A stretch of DNA of 49,453 bases. It comes from Desulfovibrionaceae bacterium. Lineage in GTDB: Bacteria > Desulfobacterota > Desulfovibrionia > Desulfovibrionales > Desulfovibrionaceae. The notes beneath the pieces are model-generated. The model did not search any database. It was given only the letters and a program-made list of their open reading frames with translations, and was not told the origin of the DNA. The stretch is from positions 1 to 49,453 of the forward strand of contig CAJTFO010000011.1 of NCBI GenBank assembly GCA_910575755.1, written 5' to 3'. Positions within the stretch are counted from its first letter, which is position 1. Every line of letters begins with the position of its first letter. Below are positions 17,980 through 28,700 of the stretch, piece after piece. The translations under genes and the position numbers were made by a program.

Positions 17980-18076
17980 GGTATTCCTCCACTATGTTGG
18001 GCTTGCCCGCGCAAGCCATGATATCGAAGAAACGGTATTGCCGCCGTTGAAAGCAGCGTACTGTTGTGAATCACCG

Positions 18077-18105
18077 TTATTAACTCAAGACTTTCTGTCT
18101 GTCAA
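18077..18105 (-). promoter_or_regulatory. Sigma-70 promoter of rpsT
   Basis: Minus-strand TTGACA (consensus) and TAATAA separated by 17 nt, in the 163-bp gap between glyS and rpsT. The predicted transcript has a leader of about 90 nt, long enough for autoregulation of the kind known for S20. Confidence 0.8.
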
Positions 18106-18142
18106 GAAAATTTGCCGCGCTGGGAGTCCTGCACCTGAAGTT

Positions 18143-20239
18143 CTACAACTGCAAGGCCGCAAAATCCGCCAGTCTGGCGAAGCGCGATCCCAGGGCCTGG
18201 AGCATGGCCAAACGGTTGCGGCGCAGGGCCGCATCTTCGCACATGACCATGACGCCGTCAAAAAAGGCATCCACCACCGGGCGCACTTCCCTGAGCGTGG
18301 CCAGGGCCGCGCCGTGGTCGCCCGCAGACCACAGGGCATCCAGCCGGGGCAACAAGGCGTCCAGGGTCTCAGCCAAGGCCTTTTCCGGCGCTTCGCGCAG
18401 CAGGGCCGCATCCCAGCGCTCAGGCAGCTCTTCGGCGACAGCTTGCTTGCGCACGATATTGGCCACCCTCTTGAATGTCTGCACGGCCTCGGCATACCCC
18501 GCTTCGCGGCTGAAGGCCGTCAGGGCGGCCAGGCGCGCCCCGCAGTCGGGCGGCTGGGCCGCGCCCGCGTTCAGGGCCGCGTCCACCAGAAGGGTATCCT
18601 GCCCCTGACTCATGAAATAGTTGCGCAGCCGGGCCGCAAAAAATTCCATGAGCTTGTCCAGGCTCTCATCCGGCGGCAGCTTCCACTCCCGCTGGCCGTA
18701 AAGTTCCCGCGCTCTGGCGAACAGCTCCCGCACATCCAGATCAAAACCAAAGTCCAGCAGAATGCGGATAATGCCCAGGGCGCAACGCCGCAGACCGTTG
18801 GGGTCCGCCGCTCCGGTGGGAATCATGTCCAGACCGAAACAGCCCGCCAGTGTGTCGGCCTTGTCCGCCAGCGAGAGCAGCGCGCCCACGGGGCTTGCAG
18901 GCAAGGGCGAATCCGGCCCGGCGGGCAGATACTGTTCTTTCAGGGCTTCGGCCACGGCCGGCGATTCCCCCTTGCGCTCCGCGTAAATGCCGCCCATGAC
19001 ACCCTGAAGCGTGTCAAATTCGCCCACCATGCCGCTGACCAGATCGGCCTTGGAAAGGCGACCCGCCCGCGCGGCGTCCTCCGTCAGATCAGCGCCCGTC
19101 CGCGGGGCGCAGCGTTGCGCCAGCCAGCGGCACAGAGCTTCAAGACGGCGGGTCTTGTCGCCCATGCTGCCCAGCGCGCCGATAAAGATCACATGGTCCA
19201 GCTTGGCCAGCCAGACGTCAAAGTTCTCCCGCAGGTCCGCGCGCCAGAAAAAGCGGGCGTCGTCCAGGCGGGCGCGCAGCACGCGCTCCCAGCCATGTTT
19301 GACCACATCCATATCTTCGGGGGTCAGATTGAGCACGGTCAGAAAATGCGGCATGAGTTTGCCGTCCGCGCCCTCAATGCCAAAGCTTTTTTGATGGCTC
19401 TCCATGCTGGTCAGCAGCACTTCGCGCGGCACTTCCAGATAGGCCGGATCAAAATCCGCCAGCAGAGGCACGGGATGTTCGACCAGACCCTGCACCTCAT
19501 CCAGAAGATTGTCCCGCCAGAGCACCCTGCCGCCGCAGCGGGCGGCCTGGGCGTCGCCGCCCTCCACAATGGCGGCGCGGCGCAGGGCCGGGTCCAGAGT
19601 CACAGCGCACAGATCGGACACGGTTTTCAGGTAGGCCCCGGCATGCTCCACGCTGAAGGGGCCGGGACCGTGGACGCGATGACCGCAGGTTTCGCGACCG
19701 GAGCTGACCGGTCCAAGGCTGAAGGGTACGACCTCCGCGTCCAGCAAAGCCAGAATCCAGCGGATGGGACGGGCATAGGCCAGTGCATGCGCGCCCCAGC
19801 GCATGCGCTTGGCAAAAGGCAGGGCCGTAATCACAGCCGGGCAGATTTGAGCCAGCAGATCCCTGGCCGCCGCGCCGCCGGTGCGCTTGCGCACGGCCAC
19901 ATATGCGCCCTTCTCCGTCTCCAGCCGGAAAACATCCGCCACGCTCAGGCCGTGGGTACGGGCAAAACCTTCCAGAGCCTTGGTGGGCGATCCGTCAGGC
20001 CCATAGGCCACACGCGCCGGAGGGCCGGCAATCACTTCCTCTTTTTCGCTCTGCACGGGGTTGAGATCTTCCACCAGCAGTACGGCCCGACGCGGCGTGC
20101 TCATGACGCGCACGGCACCGTGCTCCAGGCCCGCTTCACTCAGAGCGGCCACAAAGCGGGTCCGCAACTCCTCCTCTTCCGGCGCCAGAAAACGGGAAGG
20201 CAGTTCCTCGCTGCCGATTTCAAGCACAAAGGTAGCCAT
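18143..20239 (-). CDS. glyS: Glycine-tRNA ligase beta subunit
   Basis: 698 residues, normal length for the beta chain of the bacterial alpha2-beta2 glycyl-tRNA synthetase. The opening MATFVLEIGSEELPSRFL and the internal ESHQKSFGIEG and HD-like regions are typical. It supplies tRNA-binding and editing-like domains to the catalytic alpha subunit. It starts 3 bp after the glyQ stop with GAGG upstream, so the two subunits are made from one message. Confidence 0.98.
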   Translation of the reverse strand: MATFVLEIGSEELPSRFLAPEEEELRTRFVAALSEAGLEHGAVRVMSTPRRAVLLVEDLNPVQSEKEEVIAGPPARVAYGPDGSPTKALEGFARTHGLSVADVFRLETEKGAYVAVRKRTGGAAARDLLAQICPAVITALPFAKRMRWGAHALAYARPIRWILALLDAEVVPFSLGPVSSGRETCGHRVHGPGPFSVEHAGAYLKTVSDLCAVTLDPALRRAAIVEGGDAQAARCGGRVLWRDNLLDEVQGLVEHPVPLLADFDPAYLEVPREVLLTSMESHQKSFGIEGADGKLMPHFLTVLNLTPEDMDVVKHGWERVLRARLDDARFFWRADLRENFDVWLAKLDHVIFIGALGSMGDKTRRLEALCRWLAQRCAPRTGADLTEDAARAGRLSKADLVSGMVGEFDTLQGVMGGIYAERKGESPAVAEALKEQYLPAGPDSPLPASPVGALLSLADKADTLAGCFGLDMIPTGAADPNGLRRCALGIIRILLDFGFDLDVRELFARARELYGQREWKLPPDESLDKLMEFFAARLRNYFMSQGQDTLLVDAALNAGAAQPPDCGARLAALTAFSREAGYAEAVQTFKRVANIVRKQAVAEELPERWDAALLREAPEKALAETLDALLPRLDALWSAGDHGAALATLREVRPVVDAFFDGVMVMCEDAALRRNRLAMLQALGSRFARLADFAALQL

Positions 20240-20242
20240 GCC

Positions 20243-21124
20243 TTACCTCGCATCCTTGTTGTCAAGCATGGGATAACCCAGCTCTTCGCGTTGTGCAGCG
20301 TACAGGCGGGCCACGCCCGCGGCCAGAGCCCGCACCCGACCAATGAAGCCGGTGCGCTCGGTAATGGAAATAGCCCCGCGCGCATCCAGAAGATTGAAGG
20401 TATGCGAGCATTTCAGGCAGTAATCATAGGCGGGCCAGGGCAGGCCCAGATCCAGCATGTTTTTGCACTCCCTCTCGAAATCGCTGAACTGGCGCAACAG
20501 CATTTCCGCGTTGCTGACTTCAAAATTATGTCGGGACTGCTCCACCTCGTTCTGGTGATAAATGTGGCCGTAGGTCACGTCCTTGTTCCAGCGCAGGTCA
20601 TAGACTGATTCCACGCCCTGAAGATACATGGTCAGACGTTCCAGACCGTAGGTCAGCTCCACGCTGACCGGCGACAGATCAATGCCGCCCACCTGCTGGA
20701 AATAGGTGAACTGGCTCACTTCCATGCCATTGAGCCAGACCTCCCAGCCCAGGCCCCAGGCCCCAAGCGTGGGCGACTCCCAGTCGTCCTCCACAAAACG
20801 GATATCATGGCGGGCGGGATTGAGTCCCAGCGCTTCCAGGCTTTGCAGATAGAGATCCTGCACGTTGTCCGGCGAGGGTTTGAGCACCACCTGGAACTGG
20901 AAATAGCGTTGCAGGCGGTTGGGATTTTCACCGTAGCGGCCGTCCGTGGGGCGGCGCGAAGGTTCCACATAGGCCACCTTCCAGGGTTCAGGGCCGAGAA
21001 CCCGCAAGAATGTGCTCGGATTGAAGGTGCCGGCCCCGCACTCCACGCCCGACGGCTGTTCAATGACGCAGCCGCGGCCCGCCCAGTAGTTTTGCAGGGT
21101 AAGAATCACGTCCTGAAAGTACAT
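20243..21124 (-). CDS. glyQ: Glycine-tRNA ligase alpha subunit
   Basis: 293 residues carrying the class II catalytic core of glycyl-tRNA synthetase. The start [20 protein letters not shown] is the family's usual one and AAAGGA precedes it; the longer reading to 21301 is not supported. Typical stretches include [20 protein letters not shown] and [20 protein letters not shown]. It sits directly upstream of glyS. Confidence 0.98.
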   Translation of the reverse strand: MYFQDVILTLQNYWAGRGCVIEQPSGVECGAGTFNPSTFLRVLGPEPWKVAYVEPSRRPTDGRYGENPNRLQRYFQFQVVLKPSPDNVQDLYLQSLEALGLNPARHDIRFVEDDWESPTLGAWGLGWEVWLNGMEVSQFTYFQQVGGIDLSPVSVELTYGLERLTMYLQGVESVYDLRWNKDVTYGHIYHQNEVEQSRHNFEVSNAEMLLRQFSDFERECKNMLDLGLPWPAYDYCLKCSHTFNLLDARGAISITERTGFIGRVRALAAGVARLYAAQREELGYPMLDNKDAR

Positions 21125-21310
21125 GCGCTGTCCTTTGTTATGCTCCATTTTCACACAGCCGCACAGATGATGACATCCATCCCGCTGAAAGCCGAGATTT
21201 TTGTCTCCGGCACGGAAAACAAGCTTTTTATCCTTTTTCAAGGAGTGCACTCCTCTGGCACTCGAACGAAATACAAAGCGCGGCCTGGCAGCCAGCGGCA
21301 AAAAGGCGTG

Positions 21311-22066
21311 TCACACGCGGCGGAAATAACCGCCCTCCCAGGCCAGTCCCAGATGATACTGCACAAAGCCGTCAATGGCCCGCGCGCAGGCCCGGCGGTC
21401 CGGCGACGGCCCGTCCTCCACCGGCCAGGCGGAAGGAAATTCTTGCTGCACGCGGCGTAAAAGATCAAGCCCGGCCGGAGAAAGCTCCACACCGTACCGC
21501 GTGGCTGGCAAGGCTGCTTTCGCCCGGCAGGCGGCGCAACGCATCTGGCCCTCGTCCACCGCAAAAAGCGCCCGATCCGTCAAAGGCGCGCCACACGCGC
21601 CGCAGTAAGCCAGATTGGGCGCAAAGCCCAATGCTCCGGCCAGACGCAGGCGAAAGAAAAGCGGCAGCAAGGCGGGCAGGCGGTCTTGTTCCTCCAGCAC
21701 GCGGCACAGGTCTTGCAAAAGGGCGAAACTTTCTTCCGCGCCCTCCTCGTTGACGCCCAGAGCCTCCACAAAACGCAGACAGTTGGCGGCCAATCCCATG
21801 CGCTGCCAGTTGCCGCGCAGCCGCTGCGGGCCGGACAGCAGCGCCGCTTCTTCCAGATTGAGAAAATTTCCCCTGCCCGAAACCCTGACCCGGCATTGCA
21901 GGGTGTTCAGCACGTCCAGGCAGCCGCAGAAACGCCGACGGCTGCGACTGCCGCCAAAGGCAAACAGAGTCAGCAGGCCGCGCTTGCGACAGAGCAGCTT
22001 CAGCCAGAGATCAGATTCGCGGAAATGCCCGATGCGCAGAACCACGGCCTGATCAGACCATTCCAT
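21311..22066 (-). CDS. recO: DNA repair protein RecO
   Basis: 251 residues. RecO anneals complementary strands and loads RecA with RecR on SSB-coated gaps. It shows the N-terminal OB fold (WSDQAVVLRIGHFRESDLWLKLL), the helical middle and a zinc finger built from CGAC and CAAC pairs near residues 155-185. The ATG at 22066 overlaps the TGA of the preceding rodZ-like gene by one base, so translation is probably coupled. Confidence 0.93.
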   Translation of the reverse strand: MEWSDQAVVLRIGHFRESDLWLKLLCRKRGLLTLFAFGGSRSRRRFCGCLDVLNTLQCRVRVSGRGNFLNLEEAALLSGPQRLRGNWQRMGLAANCLRFVEALGVNEEGAEESFALLQDLCRVLEEQDRLPALLPLFFRLRLAGALGFAPNLAYCGACGAPLTDRALFAVDEGQMRCAACRAKAALPATRYGVELSPAGLDLLRRVQQEFPSAWPVEDGPSPDRRACARAIDGFVQYHLGLAWEGGYFRRV

Positions 22067-23079
22067 CACTGCCGGGCCGCGGGCGGAAAGGTCAGCGTCC
22101 GCACCTGGCCGGACTGGCCGGGCGCGGGCATATCCTGCCCGTTATAGCGCAGGCGCACGCCGCCGGCATTGCCCAGCTTCAGTTCCAGATTTTTGGTGAA
22201 GGTCAGGGCAAACGTGTCGCCCTTGCGCAAGGAAAACTGCCGGGTGTCGGTATTGTCGGCGTTGGAATGAATCCAGCATTCTTCCGTGGCGGTGATAATG
22301 ACCTTGTGCTGACCCGGAGGCAGCGCGCCGTCCGTGGGGCGGCCGGATTCGGCGGGCTGCGTCGCATTGCGCGTTGGCGCGCTCTCCAACCCCTGAGCCG
22401 TGGGCGCGGCGGCATTGCGCGCGCCGCCTCCAGAGGCAAGCGCAGGGGCAGAGGCAGGCGCGCCGTCAACAGGCGTGACGGTGGTGGCCGAAGCGCTCGC
22501 CCGCGTCGCCGCGGGAGCCGGAGAGGCCACCGGAGCAGCATTTGAGGAAGGGGCCGCCGGGGACGGACTCTGACTCGCCCCCCCGACAGGGGAAACAGCA
22601 GTGGCAGCACCCCGCTCTGGCATGATTTCAACGGAATCCGGCGTTTGCAGCGGCGGCGAGGGTTGGGCCAGACGCCGCGTCTGGCGGCTCAGAAATTCCA
22701 GAGCGCCCTGTTGCCAGGCAATGTAGGCGCCGCCGCCCAGCAGCGCCAGAACCATAAGCCCACCCAGCCATTTCAGGTTTCGGGACGGCGCCAGGGACTC
22801 CTCCGGCGCATACACGGGCTGGGGTCTGATGGCCGGGCCCGCGCCACCCAGAGCGCAGACAGCCTCATTCACTTCTTCGGCGGCCATGCCGAGATAGGAG
22901 GCGTACGAGCGGATAAACCCCCTAGCATAAGCCAGATGGGGCAGAGATGCGGCATCCCCCTCTTCCAGAGCGCGCAACAGGCGAACTCCTATTTTCAGGT
23001 GGTTGGCCACATCCTCAATGCTCAGGCCCCGTTTTTCGCGTTCGGCGCGAAGCGCCGCGCCCAGTTCCTCTAAGGTCAT
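22066..23079 (-). CDS. RodZ-like helix-turn-helix membrane protein
   Basis: 337 residues. An N-terminal Cro/CI-type helix-turn-helix (about 1-75, LGAALRAEREKRGLSIEDVA) is followed by one transmembrane segment near 103-121. A long Ala/Pro/Ser-rich periplasmic linker then leads to a C-terminal DUF4115 domain (about 250-337). RodZ links MreB to the cell-wall elongation machinery; this domain order is diagnostic, although the linker varies. It lies between surA-like genes and recO on one strand. Confidence 0.88.
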   Translation of the reverse strand: MTLEELGAALRAEREKRGLSIEDVANHLKIGVRLLRALEEGDAASLPHLAYARGFIRSYASYLGMAAEEVNEAVCALGGAGPAIRPQPVYAPEESLAPSRNLKWLGGLMVLALLGGGAYIAWQQGALEFLSRQTRRLAQPSPPLQTPDSVEIMPERGAATAVSPVGGASQSPSPAAPSSNAAPVASPAPAATRASASATTVTPVDGAPASAPALASGGGARNAAAPTAQGLESAPTRNATQPAESGRPTDGALPPGQHKVIITATEECWIHSNADNTDTRQFSLRKGDTFALTFTKNLELKLGNAGGVRLRYNGQDMPAPGQSGQVRTLTFPPAARQ

Positions 23080-23120
23080 GTAAAGCCTCTGTCTATACTC
23101 GCCGCACGCAACGCGGCGAC

Positions 23121-24056
23121 TTACAGCCGGATATCAATGACGGCCTTGCGCCGCAGTTGGCTGGCATACTCCTCAAATCGCTCAACGGCCTTGGGCTGAC
23201 GCAGAATGGCGTCAATCTGCAGCGTGGCCTGCTCCAGCGTGAGTTGCTTGTTCGCGCCGCCGCCGGGCCGGAACAGGTGAACCTGGGCCTTGCGCCCCTG
23301 AAGGTCGAACAATTCGGTCACATCGCCGGGCTTCATCCTGGCAAGCCGCCCTTCCCATTCCGGGTTCAGGCGGTCCCATTCCACGGGCCCCATGTCGCCG
23401 CCCTTGTCCCTGTTGGGGGCTATGGAATATTTGGCCGCCGCTTCTTTAAAGGTCAGCTTGCCGGATTTGATCTGAGCGGCAATGGAGCGGGCGTTGACGT
23501 TGGGCGCATAGACCAGCACGCCCATGTGCAGGCCGCTGCGTTCATAGAGGCTGTCCTTGTGGGCTTCGTAGTATTCCTTGATTTCGGCCGGAGTCACCAC
23601 CACCTTGCGGCCCACTTCCATGCCCATGATCTTCTGACGCAGCAGGGATTTTTCAAAATTTTCGCGAATCTCGCTGATGGAGATTTTCTGCTGGGCAAGC
23701 TGGGCTTCAAACTGCGGTCTGGTCAGGTTGCGGGCCTTCATCATCTTGGCGATTTCGTTATCCACCTCGGCGGGGGAAACGCTGACCTTGAGGCGCTTGG
23801 CCTCCTGCCCGAGCAGGATGTCCATGATCATCATGTCCAGCACCTTGCGGAAAACCTTATCCACATCCCTGGCCTGCTTCGGGTTGTTGGGATTGAGCCT
23901 GGCCCGCGCCAGTTCGGGCATGGCTGCTTTCTGAAGGTCGAACATAGTGATGACCTGACCGTTGACCACCGCCGCCACTTTATTAAGTTGGGCGGCCTGC
24001 GCGCCACAAATGCCGCAAAGCCAGATTGCCAGCAGCAGAACAAGCGTTTTCTTCAC
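23121..24056 (-). CDS. SurA-like periplasmic chaperone / peptidyl-prolyl isomerase
   Basis: 311 residues. I start at the GTG at 24056, with GGGGAGA upstream and a clear Sec signal peptide (VKKTLVLLLAIWLCGICGAQ). The ORF upstream of this lacks a signal. A SurA N-terminal domain (VNGQVITMFDLQKAAMPELA) is followed by one parvulin-type PPIase domain near 170-265. It should help fold outer-membrane proteins. A second SurA-like gene lies directly upstream. Confidence 0.9.
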   Translation of the reverse strand: MKKTLVLLLAIWLCGICGAQAAQLNKVAAVVNGQVITMFDLQKAAMPELARARLNPNNPKQARDVDKVFRKVLDMMIMDILLGQEAKRLKVSVSPAEVDNEIAKMMKARNLTRPQFEAQLAQQKISISEIRENFEKSLLRQKIMGMEVGRKVVVTPAEIKEYYEAHKDSLYERSGLHMGVLVYAPNVNARSIAAQIKSGKLTFKEAAAKYSIAPNRDKGGDMGPVEWDRLNPEWEGRLARMKPGDVTELFDLQGRKAQVHLFRPGGGANKQLTLEQATLQIDAILRQPKAVERFEEYASQLRRKAVIDIRL

Positions 24057-24205
24057 TATGTCTCTCCCCTTTGCACCAGGAAAATTACCGAAAACTGTCA
24101 TGGGCATCTGCCTACCGCAAAACGTCCCGGGATGCAATGCGCGGCAGGCCTGACGTTTTTTGCCGACCGCGTATTTACGCGCATCCAGACGCAAGAGAAA
24201 AGCAA

Positions 24206-25348
24206 TCAGCGCCGCTCGCTCCTGCCGCCGTTCCGCCGGGGCGGCTGCGTCGCGCCGGCCCCGTCCTCTGCCGCCGCCTCGGCATCCAGGTCGTCCTCAG
24301 CCCCGGCTGAAATCTCACCCATAGGGGAGGGGCCATCCGCACTCCTCTCCTCCGCCTGCCGGGCTGAAGGCGGCTTCAGCAATTCGTCCCTGAGCAGGGG
24401 CGAAACCCTGACCGTGGCGCGGGACAGACTGTCTTGCAGCCAGTGTTCAAAGGCGGCGCTTTTTTTCTGTTCCTGCAGAATATGCTCAATGAGCGGGTAG
24501 GCGTCAGCCATTTCCAGACTGTGGGGCTTCTGGCGCTCCACCAGTCCCACACTCTCCCACACGCCGTTGCGGCGGCGGACCTCAAGGCAGGTTCCGGGCT
24601 TGAGGGACGAGATCTCCTTGTTCCAGGGCGGGGGCACTTCGTCTGCCCTGACTTCAAGGCATTGCGCCAGCAGCGTTTCGGGCGGCGCTTTTCTGCCCGC
24701 CGGAAAGGACTCGCAAAAAGCCTCCAGATCCTCGCGCTTGCCGCCGGAGACAAAACAGACATCCAGGGTTTCCGGCAGCCGGAAATCCTCCTGATGCTCC
24801 TGATAATAGGCGCGTATTTCGTCCAGCCGCACCTTAATGCCGGGCAGCAGCACCCTCTTTTCAAAGGTCAGCATGACCAGATGGTCACGCATCAGGGCTT
24901 GCCAGGCCGCTTCGTCCAGAGATTCGTCTGTCAGAAATCTGGAAAGGCCGTCGGAGTCGTAATCGCCGCGCACCTGGGCCACGGCCTGCTCCATGGCCGC
25001 TTCGCCCACGGGGATCTGAAGGCGTTCCAGCTCCTGGCGCACCAGAGCATGAATGATCAGAGTGCCCAGCGCCTCGCCGTACCGGCCTTTCATCTTCTCC
25101 AGAGAAGGCCGTTGCAGGGTGCCCAACGCGGCGGAACGGCTGTCCAGCAGGGTCTGCACTGTTCGCAGGTGAATGGGTTCATTGTTGACTGTGGCCACCA
25201 CGCCTTCGGGCAGGCGGCTTTCCAGACAGGCGGCGAGCAGCAGGCAGCAGCAAAGCAGCGGAACAAGTCCGCAACGAAGCGCAAGGCGCATCCCCTCAAA
25301 GCGCGGTCTGGCCGCCTTTTCAACTCTTCGCCGCATCATGCTTTTCAC
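24206..25348 (-). CDS. SurA-N domain lipoprotein
   Basis: 380 residues. A lipobox, LLAAC, follows a hydrophobic stretch, so the mature protein would be anchored by a lipidated cysteine near residue 41. Then comes the SurA/PpiC N-terminal fold (VVATVNNEPIHLRTVQTLLD). The C-terminal part is only weakly like a parvulin domain and ends in a Pro/Arg-rich tail. The GTG start at 25348 overlaps the previous stop (GTGA); an internal ATG at 25291, just after GAGGGG, is an alternative and also keeps the signal. Pairing with the soluble SurA-like gene suggests shared envelope work. Confidence 0.8.
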   Translation of the reverse strand: MKSMMRRRVEKAARPRFEGMRLALRCGLVPLLCCCLLLAACLESRLPEGVVATVNNEPIHLRTVQTLLDSRSAALGTLQRPSLEKMKGRYGEALGTLIIHALVRQELERLQIPVGEAAMEQAVAQVRGDYDSDGLSRFLTDESLDEAAWQALMRDHLVMLTFEKRVLLPGIKVRLDEIRAYYQEHQEDFRLPETLDVCFVSGGKREDLEAFCESFPAGRKAPPETLLAQCLEVRADEVPPPWNKEISSLKPGTCLEVRRRNGVWESVGLVERQKPHSLEMADAYPLIEHILQEQKKSAAFEHWLQDSLSRATVRVSPLLRDELLKPPSARQAEERSADGPSPMGEISAGAEDDLDAEAAAEDGAGATQPPRRNGGRSERR

Positions 25349-25701
25349 TGCGTCAATCCGTGGCTTTCGTGAATGAGATCATACAGTTCATCGTCGGGAA
25401 ATCCACCGTCCAGCACAAGCGTGATCCAGTGCTTCCTGTTCATATGATAGGCCGGCAATGCGCCGGATGCGCTGTTTACCAGAATATCCAGCACATGACC
25501 GCTTTTCAGGTTGATGACGTCGATGTTTCCCGCGCCTTCCAGACCCAGCCGCGCTTTGGGCAGGTTCATAATCACACCGTACCACTTGCCGCTGCCCGCA
25601 TGTCGCAGCACGGCATATTCCGGGAAGCGTCGCCAGGGGTAGTCCGGCTCTGTCTGGAACGCATTCTTCACATACGCAAGGATCTCCGCCCGCGTCGCCA
25701 T
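25345..25701 (-). CDS. MmcQ/YjbR family protein
   Basis: 118 residues of the YjbR fold (a CyaY-like alpha/beta domain). It has PWRRFPEYAVLRHAGSGKWY near the N-terminus and the family's C-terminal HWITLVLDGGFPDDELYDLI. Members bind DNA or other ligands, but no physiological role is firmly known. I start at the ATG at 25701, with GGAGAGG at good spacing. It is 33 bp from mfd and overlaps the downstream lipoprotein gene by 4 bp. Confidence 0.88.
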   Translation of the reverse strand: MATRAEILAYVKNAFQTEPDYPWRRFPEYAVLRHAGSGKWYGVIMNLPKARLGLEGAGNIDVINLKSGHVLDILVNSASGALPAYHMNRKHWITLVLDGGFPDDELYDLIHESHGLTQ

Positions 25702-25733
25702 GCTCACGCCTCTCCGGCTGTCCGCCGTTTTTT

Positions 25734-28700
25734 TCAGGAGGCCGACGCGCGTATGCCTTCCAGCGCCAGCCGTATTTTTTGCAGGCCCTCGCCGAACGAA
25801 AGCTCCCCGGCCAGCGGCAGACTCAGACCCGCCGGCGGGTGCAGACGCGCGCCCGGCATTTCGGCCGCCAGTTGCACAATGCGTTCCGGGTGTACGGCGG
25901 TCTGACCGCCGGGCCAGAACATGCGCACATGATCCCGGTACACATCGGCCCGCTGCACCTGCAATTCCGTAAGAAATTGCTTGAAATCCAGCACGGCCAG
26001 AAAATTGTTCAGCTCTTCGGGGAAGGGGCCGAAGCGGTCGCGCATGGACAGGGCCGCCTCTTCCCTGGCCGCGCCGCCCGCAGCGGAGGTCAGGGCCTTG
26101 TAGCAGCGCAGGCGTTCGCGACCGTCGTCAATATACGACGCGGGGATATGCGCAGGCAAGCCCAGAGTCAGTTCCGTCTCCGCCGCCAGAGCCGAGGGCG
26201 TGCCCTTGAGGCGGCCCACGGCCTCTTCAAGCATTTCCAGATAGAGATCCAGCCCCACACGGCTCATGTGCCCGGACTGCACTTCTCCCAGAATATTGCC
26301 CGCCCCGCGCAGGCGCAGGTCTTCCATGGCCACCTGAAAGCCCGCGCCCAGGTAGTCCATATCCATGATGATGCGCAGACGCTCCTCGGCCACGGCTGTG
26401 AGACGCTCGGCATCGGGCACAACAAAGAAGGCATAGGCCTGCCGGTCGCTGCGCCCCACACGGCCCCGCAACTGGTAGAGCTGGCCCAGGCCGAACATCT
26501 GGGCCTGATCCACCACCAGAGTATTGGCGCGTGGGAAATCCAGACCCGACTCCACAATGGAGGTGCAGACCAGCACATCCAGCTCGCCGTGCCAGAATTT
26601 GTGCATGGTGGTTTCCAGCTCGGTTTCGGACATCTGACCGTGGGCCATGCCCACTCTGGCCTCGGGCATGAGCTTGCGCACATATTCCGCCACGCGCTCC
26701 AGCCCCTGCACCCGGTTGTAAACCCAGAACACCTGACCTTCGCGCTCGATTTCGCGCGCAATGACCTTGCGCAGCACATCGTCGTCACGACGCAGCACCG
26801 CCGTGGCCACGGGTTTGCGATCCTGCGGCGCGGTTTCGATGATGGACAGCTCGCGGATGCCGGACATGGAGAGCTGCAATGTGCGCGGAATGGGCGTGGC
26901 CGTCAGGGTCAGCACATCCACATTCTTTTTCAGGGCCTTGAGCTTTTCCTTGTGGCGCACGCCAAAACGCTGCTCTTCGTCCAGCACCAGAAGGGCCAGA
27001 TTGGGCAATTTCACATCACTGGAGAGGATGCGGTGCGTGCCGATGAGAATATCAATCTGCCCGGCTGCGGCCGCCTTGAGCACTTCCTTTTGCCTGGGAC
27101 GCGGCACGAAACGGCTCAGCAGGCCCACGTTGACCGGAAAGCCGGCCAGCCTGGCCCGAAAAGTCTGATAATGCTGCTCGGCCAGCACTGTGGTGGGACA
27201 GAGCAAGGCCACCTGCCGTCCCTCGGCGGCGGCTCGAAAAGCCGCGCGCAAAGCCACCTCTGTCTTGCCGAAGCCCACATCGCCGCAGACCAGGCGGTCC
27301 ATGGGCTCGCTCTTGTCCATGTCGTCCAGCACATCCTGAATGGCCTTGGCCTGATCCGGAGTTTCCTCAAAGCCAAAGGTGGCCTCGAATTCGTGGTAAA
27401 GCTCACCCGGCGGATCATAGCGAAAGCCCTTGGCCACCTTGCGATAGGCGTACATTTCCACCAGGTCGGCCGCGATTTTTTCAATGGCCTTGCGGGCTTT
27501 CTCCTTGCCCGCGGCCCAGGCCGCGCCTCCCAGACGATCCAGGGCCGGCTCCACGCCCTCGTTTCCCTTGAAACGCTGGATCAGACCCAGACGGTCAGCG
27601 GGCACATACAGCTTGTCCCGCCCGGAATACTCAATGAGAAGAAAATCGTTGGCCGCCGCGTTGAGGTCCAGATGATGCAGGCCCGCAAAACGCCCGATGC
27701 CGTAATCGCGGTGAACCAGCAGATCGCCGTTTTTGAGGTCATCGAAAGTATCCAGACCCTTGAAAGCCCGCGAAGCGGCGCGCGGCGTCTTTTCCGCGCG
27801 TGGATAGATGATGTCCTCGCCCAGCGCCAGACTGTTGTCCCAGACCAGCTCCACGCCGGAACGGAAGGGCGAAACCAGGGCGAACAGTCCATGAGCTTCG
27901 GGGGCGTAACGCAAGGCCGGAGTAATGCCGTCCTGCTCGGCCAGTTTGAGAAACTTGTTCCGGCTCCTCTCGGAAGAAAAACTCAGAATGACCTGCCGGC
28001 GCTGGCTCTGCCATTCCCTGAGTCCGGCGACCAGATGCTGCCAGGGCCTGTCCTGCGCGGCGGGCAAGGGAAACAATTCGCTGAAGGCGTGCAGGGTGCG
28101 TTCCTGAAAATCTGTACCGCGCTCTTCCACCCCCATCACCAGAGGTTCGGCAAAAACACTCTGGAAATTCCGCCAGGGCGCGGGCTGGGAGTTTTTGCGC
28201 AAGGTCAGAGCGGCAGGCTGCTGCATGGGCGCGTCTTCGGCTTCCAGCACTTCCTTGAGCGCCAGACGCCCGTCGCGCAGGGCTTCGGCGCTGTCCGTCT
28301 CGCCGGGCAGCAGCCAGAGGCTGTCGGCGGGCAGCCATTCCTCCAGCAGCGTGGGCGCATCCCAAAGCACGCCGGGCAGAATGCCCGCGCCCCCGCCATC
28401 CAGAGCTTTCTTGAAGGAATAGCACTCGTTTTCGCTGATGCGCCCTTCGCTGAACAGTTGATCACAGCGCCGGCGGGCCGATGCCAGACCGTTTTTATCC
28501 AGAGCCAGCGGGCTCACAGGCAGCAGGGTCAGTTCGTCAAGATGTTGCAGAGAGCGCTGGCTCTCCGCGTCAAAGAGGCGCATTTCCTCAATGGAATCGC
28601 CGAAAAATTCCAGACGTACAGGCTTGGCGTAGCCGGGCGGAAAAATGTCCAGAATGTCGCCGCGCCGGGCCATGTCCCCGGGACGCGTCACCAGCGAGAC

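Noticed and set aside
17954..20608. 884-codon plus-strand frame over glyS, glyQ and the rpsT promoter
   Set aside because: Same reason: it covers glyS in antisense and crosses real gene boundaries.
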